A stretch of 44,191 bases of DNA from Saprospiraceae bacterium. GTDB taxonomy: Bacteria; Bacteroidota; Bacteroidia; Chitinophagales; Saprospiraceae. The stretch lies in the NCBI GenBank assembly GCA_020630495.1, contig JAHDBH010000022.1, positions 1-44,191 on the forward strand, read 5' to 3'. The notes below the pieces were generated by a model. It had not been told where the DNA came from. It did not search any database and saw only the letters and a program-made list of their open reading frames with translations. Below are positions 18,442 through 26,544 of this stretch, piece after piece. The first letter of the stretch is position 1. Each line of letters opens with the position of its first letter. The position numbers and the translations under genes were made by a program.

Positions 18442-19683
18442 ATGATCAAATACACTATCAGACTCTTCATCGCTATGCTGCTCCTAGGAGGTCTGGCACA
18501 GGGCGCTTTCGCGCAAATGTCAGATGTCAAAGCAGAGCTCAAAAAAGACGTAAGTTTCTTGTCTTCTGATGATCTGGAAGGACGGCTACCTGGGACACTC
18601 GGGGAAGTCAAAGCTGCAGAGTATATCAGTGAGCGTATGGAGGAAATTGGTATTTTGCCGAAAGGCACAGAAGGATATCTACAAAAATTCTCATTTACAC
18701 CACTGACCAATCCTCACGGACCTAGCCGTAGCGATAGAGCAGTAGGAGCTCGCAATGTCGTGGGATTTATCGATAATGGAGCCGCTAGCACCGTCGTGAT
18801 TGGAGCTCATTACGACCATCTCGGATATGGCAGCGTGGGATCCCTCCACACGGGCGAGCGCGCTATACACAATGGCGCCGACGACAATGCCAGCGGAGTA
18901 GCAATGATGCTGAGCCTGGGAAAATATCTCAAGCAGAGTGACTTGAAGAATAATAACTACCTATTCATCGCCTTCTCAGGCGAAGAGCAGGGGCTACTAG
19001 GCAGTAACTACTTTGTGAATAATCCTACCATACCTATAGAGTCCATCAACTACATGGTCAATATGGACATGGTAGGAAGGTTGCAAGAAAATAATACCAT
19101 ATCCATTGGAGCTACCGGTACTGCTGCACAATGGGAGCAAGCACTAGAAGCTGCCAATCACGAGGAGCTCATCATGGTCTATGACCCCTCAGGAAATGGC
19201 CCGTCTGATTACAGCAGTTTTTGTAACAAAGGCATACCTGCGCTACATTTCTTCACTGGTCAGCATAGTGACTATCATAAGCCTACGGATGATGAGGAAC
19301 ACATCAACTATGATGGCATGTATGTGATCTATGGCCTCATAGAGCGAGTGCTCAAAGACATGGATGATGAGGGTAAACTCGCATTTATCAATGCCCAGGC
19401 GCCCTCTACGCCAGGTCGTGCGCGATTCACTGTGACCCTTGGTGTCATGCCTGATTACTTGTATGATGGTGAAGGGATGCGACTAGATGGTATACTAGCA
19501 GGACGAGTCGCCGAGAAAGCTGGATTCCAGAGTGGTGATATAGTGATCGCTATGGATAAGACAGAAGTAGCTGATATCTATGCTTATATGGAGGCTCTCT
19601 CTCAGTACTCATCAGGTGACAAGGCTAAGGTCGTCATCCTGCGTGACGGAAAGAAAATGAAGAAGAAAGTGGTCTTTGAATAA
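18442..19683 (+). CDS. secreted M28 family zinc peptidase with C-terminal PDZ domain
   Basis: 413 residues. The signal peptide ends near GAFAQ (residue 25). The di-zinc ligands are in order: H123 in GAHYDHLG, D147 in NGADDNASG, E181/E182 in FSGEEQG, D209 in VNMDMVG, and a histidine in the QHSDYHKPTDD segment. This is a complete aminopeptidase-type M28 site. A PDZ domain covers about the last 90 residues (GVMPDYLYDGEGM to the end). It should trim amino acids from peptides in the periplasm or outside the cell. The start at 18442 is preferred over the ATG at 18418 because it begins the basic-hydrophobic signal. The neighbouring divergent PD40 lipoprotein may work with it. Confidence 0.93.
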   Translation: MIKYTIRLFIAMLLLGGLAQGAFAQMSDVKAELKKDVSFLSSDDLEGRLPGTLGEVKAAEYISERMEEIGILPKGTEGYLQKFSFTPLTNPHGPSRSDRAVGARNVVGFIDNGAASTVVIGAHYDHLGYGSVGSLHTGERAIHNGADDNASGVAMMLSLGKYLKQSDLKNNNYLFIAFSGEEQGLLGSNYFVNNPTIPIESINYMVNMDMVGRLQENNTISIGATGTAAQWEQALEAANHEELIMVYDPSGNGPSDYSSFCNKGIPALHFFTGQHSDYHKPTDDEEHINYDGMYVIYGLIERVLKDMDDEGKLAFINAQAPSTPGRARFTVTLGVMPDYLYDGEGMRLDGILAGRVAEKAGFQSGDIVIAMDKTEVADIYAYMEALSQYSSGDKAKVVILRDGKKMKKKVVFE

Positions 19684-19729
19684 GACACACCATTGATCTT
19701 GGTCACTTGACCATCACACACAGAGCTAT

Positions 19730-20638
19730 ATGAAACCATCTCTTCTACTACTCGCCGCTGGTATGGGTAGTCGCTATGGTGGCTTGAAGCAGATAGATGC
19801 TTTTGGCCCGCATGGTGAATCTATTCTAGATTACTCTATCTACGATGCGCTGCAGTGTGGATTTGAGAAATTCATATTCATCATTCGCGAGGAGATTCGC
19901 GCAGATTTTGAGGCATTTTTCAAGGGTAAATTTCCTGAGGGCATAGAGCTGCACTTTGTAGCTCAGGAGCTCAGCGATATACCCAGCGGATATGATGTAC
20001 ATCCCGATCGCGTGAAGCCATGGGGAACCGCTCACGCTGTCTATGCTGGCAGGCATGTCGTCAGCGAGCCAGTGGGTGTCATCAATGCTGATGACTACTA
20101 TGGACGCGAGGCGCTCCAGACACTACACGATTATCTCAGTAATGTAGAGCACAGTCATCCACAGCATATGTGTACTGTGAGCTACCACTTGGGAAATACC
20201 CTATCAGATCACGGTACGGTGAATCGTGGTATTTGCCAGCTCAATGGGCATGGCCATCTCATCTCCATCACAGAACGCAAGGGAATAGGTACATCGGCTG
20301 ATGGAGTCATATCGTGCAAGGAGGGTGATGATCTGATCGTGCTGTCTCCTGATGATCTGGCGAGTATGAATATGTTTGGCCTGACCGATCTATTCTTCCG
20401 GCGTACAGAGGAGATGCTAACGGATTTTCTCCAAGATGGTGCCTCTCAGCTCAAGAGTGAACTCTACATCCCAGAAGTAGTGACTGATCTCATAGCCTCA
20501 GGCGCTATGGTGATGGATGTGCTAGACAGCGAGGGTGAGTGGTTTGGCGTGACATATCAAGAGGATAAGCCTCATGTGGAATCTCGTATAGCCTCGCTGA
20601 TCAGTGAAGGGGTCTATCCGTCTCAGCTCTGGTCTTAG
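19730..20638 (+). CDS. nucleotidyltransferase (sugar-1-phosphate type)
   Basis: 302 residues. The N-terminal LLLAAGMGSRYGGLKQ is the NTP-binding loop of the NTP_transferase superfamily, and NADDYYG near residue 118 is the metal-binding segment. The C-terminal region gives no clear hint of the sugar. Members of this group are often annotated as glucose-1-phosphate uridylyl- or mannose-1-phosphate guanylyltransferases, but the length and the lack of a left-handed helix suggest a separate Bacteroidota group. It stands alone between the peptidase and the thioesterase genes. Together with the GT2 and GmhA-like genes upstream it could feed nucleotide sugar to glycan synthesis, which is inference. 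Confidence 0.83.
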   Translation: MKPSLLLLAAGMGSRYGGLKQIDAFGPHGESILDYSIYDALQCGFEKFIFIIREEIRADFEAFFKGKFPEGIELHFVAQELSDIPSGYDVHPDRVKPWGTAHAVYAGRHVVSEPVGVINADDYYGREALQTLHDYLSNVEHSHPQHMCTVSYHLGNTLSDHGTVNRGICQLNGHGHLISITERKGIGTSADGVISCKEGDDLIVLSPDDLASMNMFGLTDLFFRRTEEMLTDFLQDGASQLKSELYIPEVVTDLIASGAMVMDVLDSEGEWFGVTYQEDKPHVESRIASLISEGVYPSQLWS

Positions 20639-20803
20639 AGCATAGCCCCCTGTATGTCAAGGCAAGACTAGTGAAAGAGTGCGCTCTGGTCAAGTCGACC
20701 ATAGTTGCTCACTGGTGTGATTACTTCTGATCAATCTGCGGTGGTTTGCCTATCATGGTCCCATACCTAGAAAATGTATTTTTCTTCAAAAAAAAATAAC
20801 CTA

Positions 20804-21664
20804 ATGGATAGTCTAGCTTCCCTCATAGATCTACTGAGCCTCAAGGAAACCGCTGACGATGTGTACGTCGGTAATAGTTACCAGACTGCCTGGGGACGAG
20901 TATTTGGTGGACAAGTGTTGGGTCAGTCCCTCAGTGCTGCCTATGCTACTGTGCCGAGAGATAGGACAGCGCACTCCATGCACGGATACTTCATCCTAGC
21001 AGGTAAGCCTGATCAACCTATCAGGTACGAGGTTGATCGTATACGTGATGGTGGGAGCTTCACTACACGGCGTGTGGTAGCGTGGCAGGGTGATGAAGCG
21101 ATCTATAGTATGTCGGCGTCTTTTCAGAAACAGCAGGAAGGATACGAGCACCAAAGCTCTATACCTAATGTCCTGCCACCAGAGGTACTCCTTACAGACT
21201 ATGACCAGATCAAACATCTCAAGGAGAGCAATCCCAAGCTCTACCGCAGACTCACCATCATCCACCCGAATGCGATAGAATTCAGACCAGTAGAAAATTT
21301 CTACAGAGGTGAATCTGTACAGCGAGCGCCCTTCAGACATGTATGGTTCCGCGCACGAGGTGAGGTGGCGCAGGATGTGCGCCTACAGCATCAGCTACTG
21401 GCCTATGCTTCTGATTACAATCTACTCACCACCGCGGCTGTGCCTCATCTGGATCAGGCACTACGCGAGGATGTGTTCTTTGCGAGCATAGACCATGCCC
21501 TATGGTTTCATGCTGAGCCGCGTATGGATGAGTGGTTGCTCTATGCTACCGATAGTCCATTCGCTGGAGGCAGCAGAGGATATAGTCGTGGAAGCGTATA
21601 CAATCAACAGGGACAGTTGATTGCCAGCGTAGCACAGGAAGGCCTGATCAGGAAGATGAGGTAA
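20804..21664 (+). CDS. tesB: acyl-CoA thioesterase II (TesB)
   Basis: 286 residues with the double hot-dog fold of TesB, typical length. Diagnostic parts are VYVGNSYQTAWGRVFGGQVLGQSL at the N-terminus, the HSMHGYFILAGKPDQPI segment, DHALWFH with the conserved aspartate, and the C-terminal ASVAQEGLIR with the conserved glutamine. It hydrolyses acyl-CoA esters to free fatty acid and CoA. The ATG at 20804 follows an A-rich run and fits the family start; an upstream ATG at 20774 adds only ten residues. The 3' end overlaps the convergent AI-2E family gene by 17 bp. Confidence 0.93.
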   Translation: MDSLASLIDLLSLKETADDVYVGNSYQTAWGRVFGGQVLGQSLSAAYATVPRDRTAHSMHGYFILAGKPDQPIRYEVDRIRDGGSFTTRRVVAWQGDEAIYSMSASFQKQQEGYEHQSSIPNVLPPEVLLTDYDQIKHLKESNPKLYRRLTIIHPNAIEFRPVENFYRGESVQRAPFRHVWFRARGEVAQDVRLQHQLLAYASDYNLLTTAAVPHLDQALREDVFFASIDHALWFHAEPRMDEWLLYATDSPFAGGSRGYSRGSVYNQQGQLIASVAQEGLIRKMR

Positions 21665-22730
21665 TGTCCTTACTACTAAAATCTCTAAAATCCTTAAGCT
21701 TAGACCCCATGAGATAGCCCCACTCCTGAGTAGATTCAAAGTTTTCTAGACAGATGCGAAGGATGGACATGAGAGGTAATGCAAGGATCACACCCGACAC
21801 ACCAAATAGCAGTCCAAAGGATACGAGTGATAGTATGGCAACCATAGGATTGAGATCCACTTGGTCGCCTATAATGTTAGGTGTAATGAAGTTGCCCTCG
21901 ATCTGTTGTATGAGCACATAATAGCCCAGGACGGCCCACGGCTGCCAGCTATAGTCACCCGTAGTGAGAGCATAGAGAAATGGTAGCAATGCACCCAGCC
22001 ACGTACCGGCATAGGGAACGATAGCAAGCAGTGCCCCTAGCACTCCCCAAAACACAGCATAGTCAATGCCAATCAATAACAAGCCGAGAGTATTGCACAC
22101 GGCTAAGATGCCTATGACAATGCTGAGCCCAGCCAGATACTTCTGTATAGTAGTTTTAATCTCCTCTACCACTTCCTTCACGTCTGATCGCGCTCCTCTG
22201 TCAAACTGCTGGTACAAAAATGCCTTAAGCGCCTTGCGATAGTACATGAAAAAAAATGTGAATACGATGGTCAGACCGATGGAGGCTATCGTAGTCGTGG
22301 TACGAGAAAGACCTGTGCTTATAAAGTCCATAGGAGCGTCCAGCAGACCGGACATGCCTGAGTCTCCTAGAGGCGAGCTGAAGCCCGGAATGGCTGAGGA
22401 CACCTTGTCATTGAGAGAGTTAATTCCTTGATCTATGCTTTCCTTCAAGGACGGCATATTCTCTACGATGTCGACCAATTGAAAATAAAACAAGATCCCT
22501 ATGATGACTAAGGGACCAATGATGGAAAGGAAAGTGGCTGCGATCGCCATCCAGTCCCATGGACAGTAGGGAAGGTAAAATTTGAGTATAGGATTGAGGG
22601 CTATCGAGAAGAGCCCAGCGAATATGAGAGGTATGAATACGAATGAACCTATCTGCAACAGCCATATCACGACAATTACTAAAAGGAGTAGCGCGAGTGA
22701 GTTGCGCACCGTGATATTGGCTTGCTGCAT
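21648..22730 (-). CDS. AI-2E family (PerM-like) membrane protein
   Basis: 360 residues with about seven to eight transmembrane helices. Two lie near the N-terminus (10-30 and 30-50), one near 65-85, one near 150-170, and a cluster in 205-325. The GALLAIVPYAGTWLGALLP segment and the TPNIIGDQVDLNPM motif are typical of the AI-2E transporter/PerM family. Despite the family name, members include sodium/proton antiporters and other transporters, so the substrate is open. It is the last gene of a three-gene minus-strand unit with gaps of 4 and 6 bp. The upstream partners are a 75-residue protein and a Phage_holin_3_6-like protein, which supports a membrane-stress role. Confidence 0.9.
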   Translation of the reverse strand: MQQANITVRNSLALLLLVIVVIWLLQIGSFVFIPLIFAGLFSIALNPILKFYLPYCPWDWMAIAATFLSIIGPLVIIGILFYFQLVDIVENMPSLKESIDQGINSLNDKVSSAIPGFSSPLGDSGMSGLLDAPMDFISTGLSRTTTTIASIGLTIVFTFFFMYYRKALKAFLYQQFDRGARSDVKEVVEEIKTTIQKYLAGLSIVIGILAVCNTLGLLLIGIDYAVFWGVLGALLAIVPYAGTWLGALLPFLYALTTGDYSWQPWAVLGYYVLIQQIEGNFITPNIIGDQVDLNPMVAILSLVSFGLLFGVSGVILALPLMSILRICLENFESTQEWGYLMGSKLKDFRDFSSKDITSSS

Positions 22731-22736
22731 AGCGTG

Positions 22737-22964
22737 CTAATCTAGTAATAATTGCAGATAATGCCGCATCTCTTTCTGCACGTCAGCATGGGATTGTGAT
22801 CCTAGTACAGATTTACTAGGAAGCGTCGGAGCCGAGCTATTGTTTCCTGGGAGAAGCGACCCGATGTAGCTCAGCACTTCAGGACTGGTAAGATTCTCCT
22901 TGAGAGCACGCTGAGCAACTCTTATTTCTTCTTTGAGTTCTTCTTTTCGATTGGTGATTTTCAT
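22737..22964 (-). CDS. hypothetical 75-residue protein
   Basis: A short, charged protein with an amphipathic helix at residues 5-30 (EELKEEIRVAQRALKENL), a serine- and proline-rich middle, and a short terminal helix ending HYLQLLLD. No membrane segment, signal peptide or known domain is evident. It is accepted as real because it fits tightly between two co-oriented genes, 4 bp after the holin-like gene and 6 bp before the AI-2E family gene. The function is unknown. Confidence 0.65.
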   Translation of the reverse strand: MKITNRKEELKEEIRVAQRALKENLTSPEVLSYIGSLLPGNNSSAPTLPSKSVLGSQSHADVQKEMRHYLQLLLD

Positions 22965-22968
22965 AGGA

Positions 22969-23319
22969 TTATACTTCGTCGCTTATGAATTTATAGATCA
23001 GTTTGCTGAAGGGGAGTATGAGCAACTGCCTTCTGAGAAAAAATAGTAAAGCACCTAGCAGCACCAGACCTGCCATGAGAAGACCTATCGTCAGAGCAAG
23101 ATCTTCTGTAGCTCTCTGCAGGAATACTCCGATCAGCAGCAACGTTCCTAGCAGTATGAGAGCGGCAAAGCTCTGCAACACATTGAGTAGAAGAGTATAT
23201 CCGCCGACTTTGGCTACTTTCTCGGCTATTTCTATTTTGACAAGCTCGACCTTGTTATTGACAATCGTCTGCACATAGCCATAGTTCTCGCCGAGCTGCT
23301 CTATCATTGGATTTTCCAT
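22969..23319 (-). CDS. Phage_holin_3_6-like small membrane protein
   Basis: 116 residues. An N-terminal amphipathic helix (about 5-35, YVQTIVNNKVELVKIEIAEKVAK) precedes two transmembrane helices near 40-64 and 73-95, and a basic tail ends the protein. This is the pattern of the Phage_holin_3_6 / DUF1469 family. These chromosomal proteins are not phage lysis genes; they usually sit in stress loci beside YtxH-type genes, as here. It starts the unit that ends with the AI-2E family gene and lies just after the terminator of the YtxH gene. Confidence 0.78.
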   Translation of the reverse strand: MENPMIEQLGENYGYVQTIVNNKVELVKIEIAEKVAKVGGYTLLLNVLQSFAALILLGTLLLIGVFLQRATEDLALTIGLLMAGLVLLGALLFFLRRQLLILPFSKLIYKFISDEV

Positions 23320-23345
23320 ACTTGTCGTGGTGTGTTATATTCTCC

Positions 23346-23380
23346 AAAAAAAAGGCCCATCAACGTGTGTTGATGAACCT
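23346..23380 (-). terminator. rho-independent terminator after the YtxH gene
   Basis: On the minus strand, stem CATCAAC/GTTGATG (positions 58-64 and 69-75 of the 23300s) closes a 4-nt loop. It extends with partial GG/CC pairing and is followed by eight U residues (the A-run at 23346-23353). It separates the sigma factor and YtxH genes from the holin-like unit. Confidence 0.8.
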
Positions 23381-23398
23381 TGGAAGTTTTGGAATTTC

Positions 23399-23734
23399 TT
23401 ATGCTGTGTGGTTATTGACGGTGGCTTTCGCCTTGTCTACGCCGCGCTGAAACTGATTGCTTGTAGAGTTCAGGGTATCCTTGATAGTGCTCTCCACCGT
23501 GCTTGCTACGCTGCTCGCGGTCTCGAGGGCCGTAGTCGCTTTGTCCTTAACGATCTCAGTGAGTTCACCACTCTTATTCTTGACTGTCTCGGCGTACTCT
23601 AAGCTCTTCTCGTAGGCTGTCTGTCGGAGTTCTTTTCCTTTCTGGGTATTGAGCCAGTAGCCCGCAGCTGCGCCGGCAGCGAGACCTGCAAAGAAGAGAA
23701 ATGTATTGGTATTGTTATTCTGATTGTTACTCAT
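23399..23734 (-). CDS. YtxH domain protein
   Basis: 111 residues starting at MSNNQNNN. A transmembrane segment with a small-residue pattern (FLFFAGLAAGAAAGYWL, about 14-30) is followed directly by the YtxH signature TQKGKELRQ. A long amphipathic helix rich in K, E, T and A runs to the end. YtxH proteins are associated with general stress responses; their molecular role is not known. The start is chosen at 23734 because upstream codons show no protein character. It lies 43 bp after the sigma factor gene on the same strand and is closed by a strong terminator, so it is probably co-transcribed with the sigma factor. Confidence 0.82.
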   Translation of the reverse strand: MSNNQNNNTNTFLFFAGLAAGAAAGYWLNTQKGKELRQTAYEKSLEYAETVKNKSGELTEIVKDKATTALETASSVASTVESTIKDTLNSTSNQFQRGVDKAKATVNNHTA

Positions 23735-23777
23735 GGTTATATGGTTTATAGATGATAGTGAATGAATGTATGACAGT

Positions 23778-24293
23778 TTAGGCAGCTTCTGGTCGCAAGT
23801 GCGCCACATAAGCCTTCAGCTTGGTACGCGCAAAATTGATTCTGCTCTTTACCGTACCTATGGGTATGTTGAGCATGTTCGATATCTCTTTGTACTGATA
23901 GCCTTCTAGAAACATCTTAAAGGGCAACTTACTCTTATAGCTCAGTTTCTCTATCGCATCGTGAATGCTATCCACATTGAGGTGCGAGAGAGCATCGTTT
24001 TTCACAGCATACTGATTTTCTAGTGCAAATGTGAAGTCCTCTATGGGCTTATTTACTACACCACGGCGCTTCTTCTTATGATACTGACTGATAAATGTAT
24101 TCTTGAGGATCGTAAATGTCCAGCTCTTAAAGCTAGATCCCTCTCTGAAGGTATGCCTGCTTTTGAATGCCTTGATCGCTGTTTCTTGTACTAGATCTTG
24201 GGCTTTGGCATTATCATAAACAAGCTTTTTGGCAAAGTTGTGAAGGGCTTGCTCTGTGTCAGTGTATAGCTGTGTGAATTGTGCGATTTCCAT
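23778..24293 (-). CDS. ECF-type RNA polymerase sigma factor
   Basis: 171 residues from the ATG at 24293. Region 2 covers about 10-80, with DLVQETAIKAF and the FKSWTFTILKN segment that contacts core polymerase and the -10 region. Region 4 covers about 115-165, with YKEISNMLNIPIGTVKSRINFARTKL as the helix-turn-helix. There is no anti-sigma gene directly beside it, so its control is unclear. Group members in Bacteroidota often direct stress or envelope genes. YtxH downstream and the small membrane proteins nearby are plausible targets. A palindrome lies 31 bp upstream of the start. Confidence 0.9.
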   Translation of the reverse strand: MEIAQFTQLYTDTEQALHNFAKKLVYDNAKAQDLVQETAIKAFKSRHTFREGSSFKSWTFTILKNTFISQYHKKKRRGVVNKPIEDFTFALENQYAVKNDALSHLNVDSIHDAIEKLSYKSKLPFKMFLEGYQYKEISNMLNIPIGTVKSRINFARTKLKAYVAHLRPEAA

Positions 24294-24323
24294 ATCAGTG
24301 TTGTTTAGATTCACAAGTATAAC

Positions 24324-24339
24324 TGTGCTAGCAAGCACA
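24324..24339. promoter_or_regulatory. palindrome upstream of the ECF sigma gene
   Basis: TGTGCT, four bases, AGCACA is a perfect inverted repeat lying 31 bp upstream of the sigma factor start. It could be an operator or just a chance palindrome. On the minus strand a box reading TATACTTG lies a few bases downstream, one mismatch from TAnnTTTG. Confidence 0.3.
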
Positions 24340-24440
24340 TGGTTCACTAAAATCACATTTTTGTTTAACTATTTTGCCGATGTCGCTCTACAGGCCGTAT
24401 TTGCACGTCTGTTCGTCGTCGCTTTTGATCACAATTGTGC

Positions 24441-24470
24441 AAAAAAAATAGGCCTCGCGGCCTATTTGTC
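24441..24470 (-). terminator. rho-independent terminator after the minus-strand XRE regulator
   Basis: A nine-base stem AAATAGGCC/GGCCTATTT (24446-24454 and 24459-24467) with loop TCGC, read on the minus strand, is followed by a run of U residues from the A-run at 24441-24448. It lies 43 bp after the stop of the regulator ending at 24513. Confidence 0.85.
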
Positions 24471-24512
24471 AGTTTTTGCAGCTTCGTCGCTACATTATTT
24501 GTCAAACTTTGA

Positions 24513-25049
24513 CTATGTCTCTGCGTCAACTTTCTTGAAGATGTCGATCACTGACTCATTGTGAGAAAGCAAATGCTCAAGCAGCTGTATGAAGTTCTCT
24601 ATATCATAGACGAGTTTCTCCACCTCTGGATTCTTGATATCCATGCTCGTGCGCTTAAATCCATAGAAGGCCTTGAAACCGTCAAGGATCTTTCGCACCT
24701 TCATAGAATTAGCGATAAAGTCTTTGATCTCAGTCTGATCGACCACGAGCCCTGCGTCGAGTCCATCTACTTCGAGATTGGGCTCAAAAGATGGAATGCT
24801 TTGCTCAGCTGAGATTTTTTCTTCGATAAAGGCCTTTAGGCTAATATCAAAGAGTCTCGCCATATCCAGTATGACTTTGAGTCTGGGTTCTACATTTTTG
24901 CTTTCATAAGCTGCAATGTTGGATCTCTTTATCTGGAGCCTCTTAGCTAGTACCTCTTGACTGTAACCCTTGCGTCGGCGCAAGACTCTTATATTGTGAG
25001 CAAGTGTAGTAGCTGGAGCTTTGGTGGTGTTGCTGTGTGAATTTTTCAT
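24513..25049 (-). CDS. XRE-family transcriptional regulator
   Basis: 178 residues. An N-terminal helix-turn-helix (about 17-72) has the Cro/CI pattern NIRVLRRRKGYSQEVLAKRLQIKRSNIAAYESKNVEP. The C-terminal part (about 105-178) is helical, without an enzymatic motif, and probably serves for oligomerisation or partner binding. The ATG at 25049 is chosen because the open frame before it would run through the divergent promoter. It is divergent from a paralogue starting about 120 bp away. The two share RSNIA-YES---EP and a similar C-terminal K-V/I-L-x-G-F/Y pattern, so they arose by duplication and may cross-regulate. Confidence 0.88.
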   Translation of the reverse strand: MKNSHSNTTKAPATTLAHNIRVLRRRKGYSQEVLAKRLQIKRSNIAAYESKNVEPRLKVILDMARLFDISLKAFIEEKISAEQSIPSFEPNLEVDGLDAGLVVDQTEIKDFIANSMKVRKILDGFKAFYGFKRTSMDIKNPEVEKLVYDIENFIQLLEHLLSHNESVIDIFKKVDAET

Positions 25050-25112
25050 AATACTGTGTTCAGTGTTGACGCCTTTTTGACGCAACTTCTCAGCTAGATG
25101 TTCGATCACGAG

Positions 25113-25152
25113 CAAATTTAAGGCTCTGAGTATATAAAGTGTTATAAATTTG
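25113..25152. promoter_or_regulatory. symmetric divergent promoter/operator between two XRE genes
   Basis: CAAATTTA at 25113-25120 and TAAATTTG at 25145-25152 are exact inverted copies 24 bp apart. Each reads TAnnTTTG, the Bacteroidota -7 consensus, pointing towards its own regulator gene. Clear TTTG -33 boxes are not present, and the arms could also be operator half-sites. The rightward box implies a transcript start near 25158-25160 and so favours the GTG at 25171 as start codon. Confidence 0.45.
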
Positions 25153-25170
25153 CCCAAATCTGTTTGCACT

Positions 25171-25683
25171 GTGTCGAAAACACCACTGCCACATCATACC
25201 GAATTTGGAAAGAACCTGAAGTTCCTGAGAAGGCTTCGAGGTATGACACAAAGGAGCATGGCAGAAGCTGTGGGTCTCAATAGAAGTAACATCGCATCTT
25301 ACGAGTCTGGGATGGTAGAGCCCAGCACGACTAATTTCGTCAAGATCTGTCAATATCTGGAGACCGACCCTACCGTCATCCTCACCCAGGATCTCTCCAT
25401 GACAATGACTCAAGTAGAGGAGCACGCTAAAGACGGACTGACACCTGATCGCCTGATGCTTCAGGATAAGTTGGCTGACTTCATCCATATGACTAATGAT
25501 ATGACCAAAGTGCTCGAAGGATATAGGACCCTCTGGGATCTAAGAGAGTTGTCTGACGACAATGCAGAGAGTCGACAGCTCCGCTCCAGCCTTGATGACA
25601 TTCTTCATATCCTATCTACTCTTATATCCAATAATTGGGCTCTCGTAAGGTCCATTCAGCCAGGCTATAGCGAAGAAGAGTAG
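25171..25683 (+). CDS. XRE-family transcriptional regulator, divergent paralogue
   Basis: 170 residues from the GTG at 25171. The TTG at 25150 is possible but overlaps the predicted promoter box. The helix-turn-helix covers about 10-65 with NLKFLRRLRGMTQRSMAEAVGLNRSNIASYESGMVEPS. The C-terminal half is helical and resembles that of the divergent regulator, including the MTKVLEGYRTLWDL segment against VRKILDGFKAFYGF. It likely binds the symmetric site between the two genes. What it senses is not visible. The next plus-strand gene begins 104 bp downstream and may have its own promoter. Confidence 0.82.
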   Translation: MSKTPLPHHTEFGKNLKFLRRLRGMTQRSMAEAVGLNRSNIASYESGMVEPSTTNFVKICQYLETDPTVILTQDLSMTMTQVEEHAKDGLTPDRLMLQDKLADFIHMTNDMTKVLEGYRTLWDLRELSDDNAESRQLRSSLDDILHILSTLISNNWALVRSIQPGYSEEE

Positions 25684-25787
25684 CTTGTCATCGAGGATAT
25701 ACCACTCTGGGTGAGCCATATGCCATAGCGACTGCACGGGTCGAACACTAGACTTCGCTTCTCCGTACGATAGAAAATTATAGAAAT

Positions 25788-26492
25788 ATGAAATCCTGCT
25801 CTACCCTACTTCTATTACTCATCAGTATCCTCAGCATCTATACGGCAGATGCACAGACTGTCACACTCGGCACCAGCGAGATGACACTCGATAGTATGGA
25901 GATTGATGCCGCTCATCTCATCGCCTACGGCGAGGAGGACGATATCATCGACGCTTTTGACAAGTGGCTCAAGAAAAATTATGACATCAATATAGATCGT
26001 AAGAAGCTACTATTTATTGATCGCAAGCTCATCACCACGGAGGACGTAAGTATTCCAGTCCTTTCGGACAAAAAAATCAACCTCTACGTACGCAGCACGC
26101 AACACAGTTCGGATCAAGCAGAGCTCAAGATAGGCGCAAGAAATTTTATCAACGGCAATCCTGTGGAGTCCACCCAGGCACTTCAAGAAATGCAGATGTT
26201 GCTTCTCAACTTCGCCTCAGAGTATCTCGTAGAACATCATCGCGATATCCTCTCCGACAGTCAAGACCACTACGATGACCTCAATAAAGACATCCGAAAG
26301 GCCGAAGACAAGATCAGTAACAATCATAAGAAAATTGACAAGCTGCAGCGCGAGATCGAGGACCTTGCAAAAGAGATTTCTGACCTAGAATCAGCTAAGG
26401 AAGACGCCACACGCCAAGTAGAGACCCATCAAGCTCGGCTAGATGAGCTAGAGAGCGATCTTAAACATTTACATAAAAAAGCCAAGTCATAG
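25788..26492 (+). CDS. exported protein with C-terminal coiled coil
   Basis: 234 residues. The signal peptide spans about 1-22 and ends TADAQ. The first 150 residues form a mixed alpha/beta domain that I do not recognise. From about 155 to 230 there is a strong coiled coil with heptad spacing (KAEDKISNNHKKIDKLQREIEDLAKEISDLE and on). It should be periplasmic or surface-associated. It is the first plus-strand gene of a run of small proteins that ends with the PA2169-type gene, so a role in envelope stress is plausible but unproven. Confidence 0.75.
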   Translation: MKSCSTLLLLLISILSIYTADAQTVTLGTSEMTLDSMEIDAAHLIAYGEEDDIIDAFDKWLKKNYDINIDRKKLLFIDRKLITTEDVSIPVLSDKKINLYVRSTQHSSDQAELKIGARNFINGNPVESTQALQEMQMLLLNFASEYLVEHHRDILSDSQDHYDDLNKDIRKAEDKISNNHKKIDKLQREIEDLAKEISDLESAKEDATRQVETHQARLDELESDLKHLHKKAKS

Positions 26493-26544
26493 ATAGCCTC
26501 TGTGCATGGCACGAGAATAACTTCCTTCCTAAAGCAACACCACC

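Noticed and set aside
22969-23319. Prophage holin
   Set aside because: The Phage_holin_3_6-like protein sits among stress and membrane genes with no other phage gene in the window.
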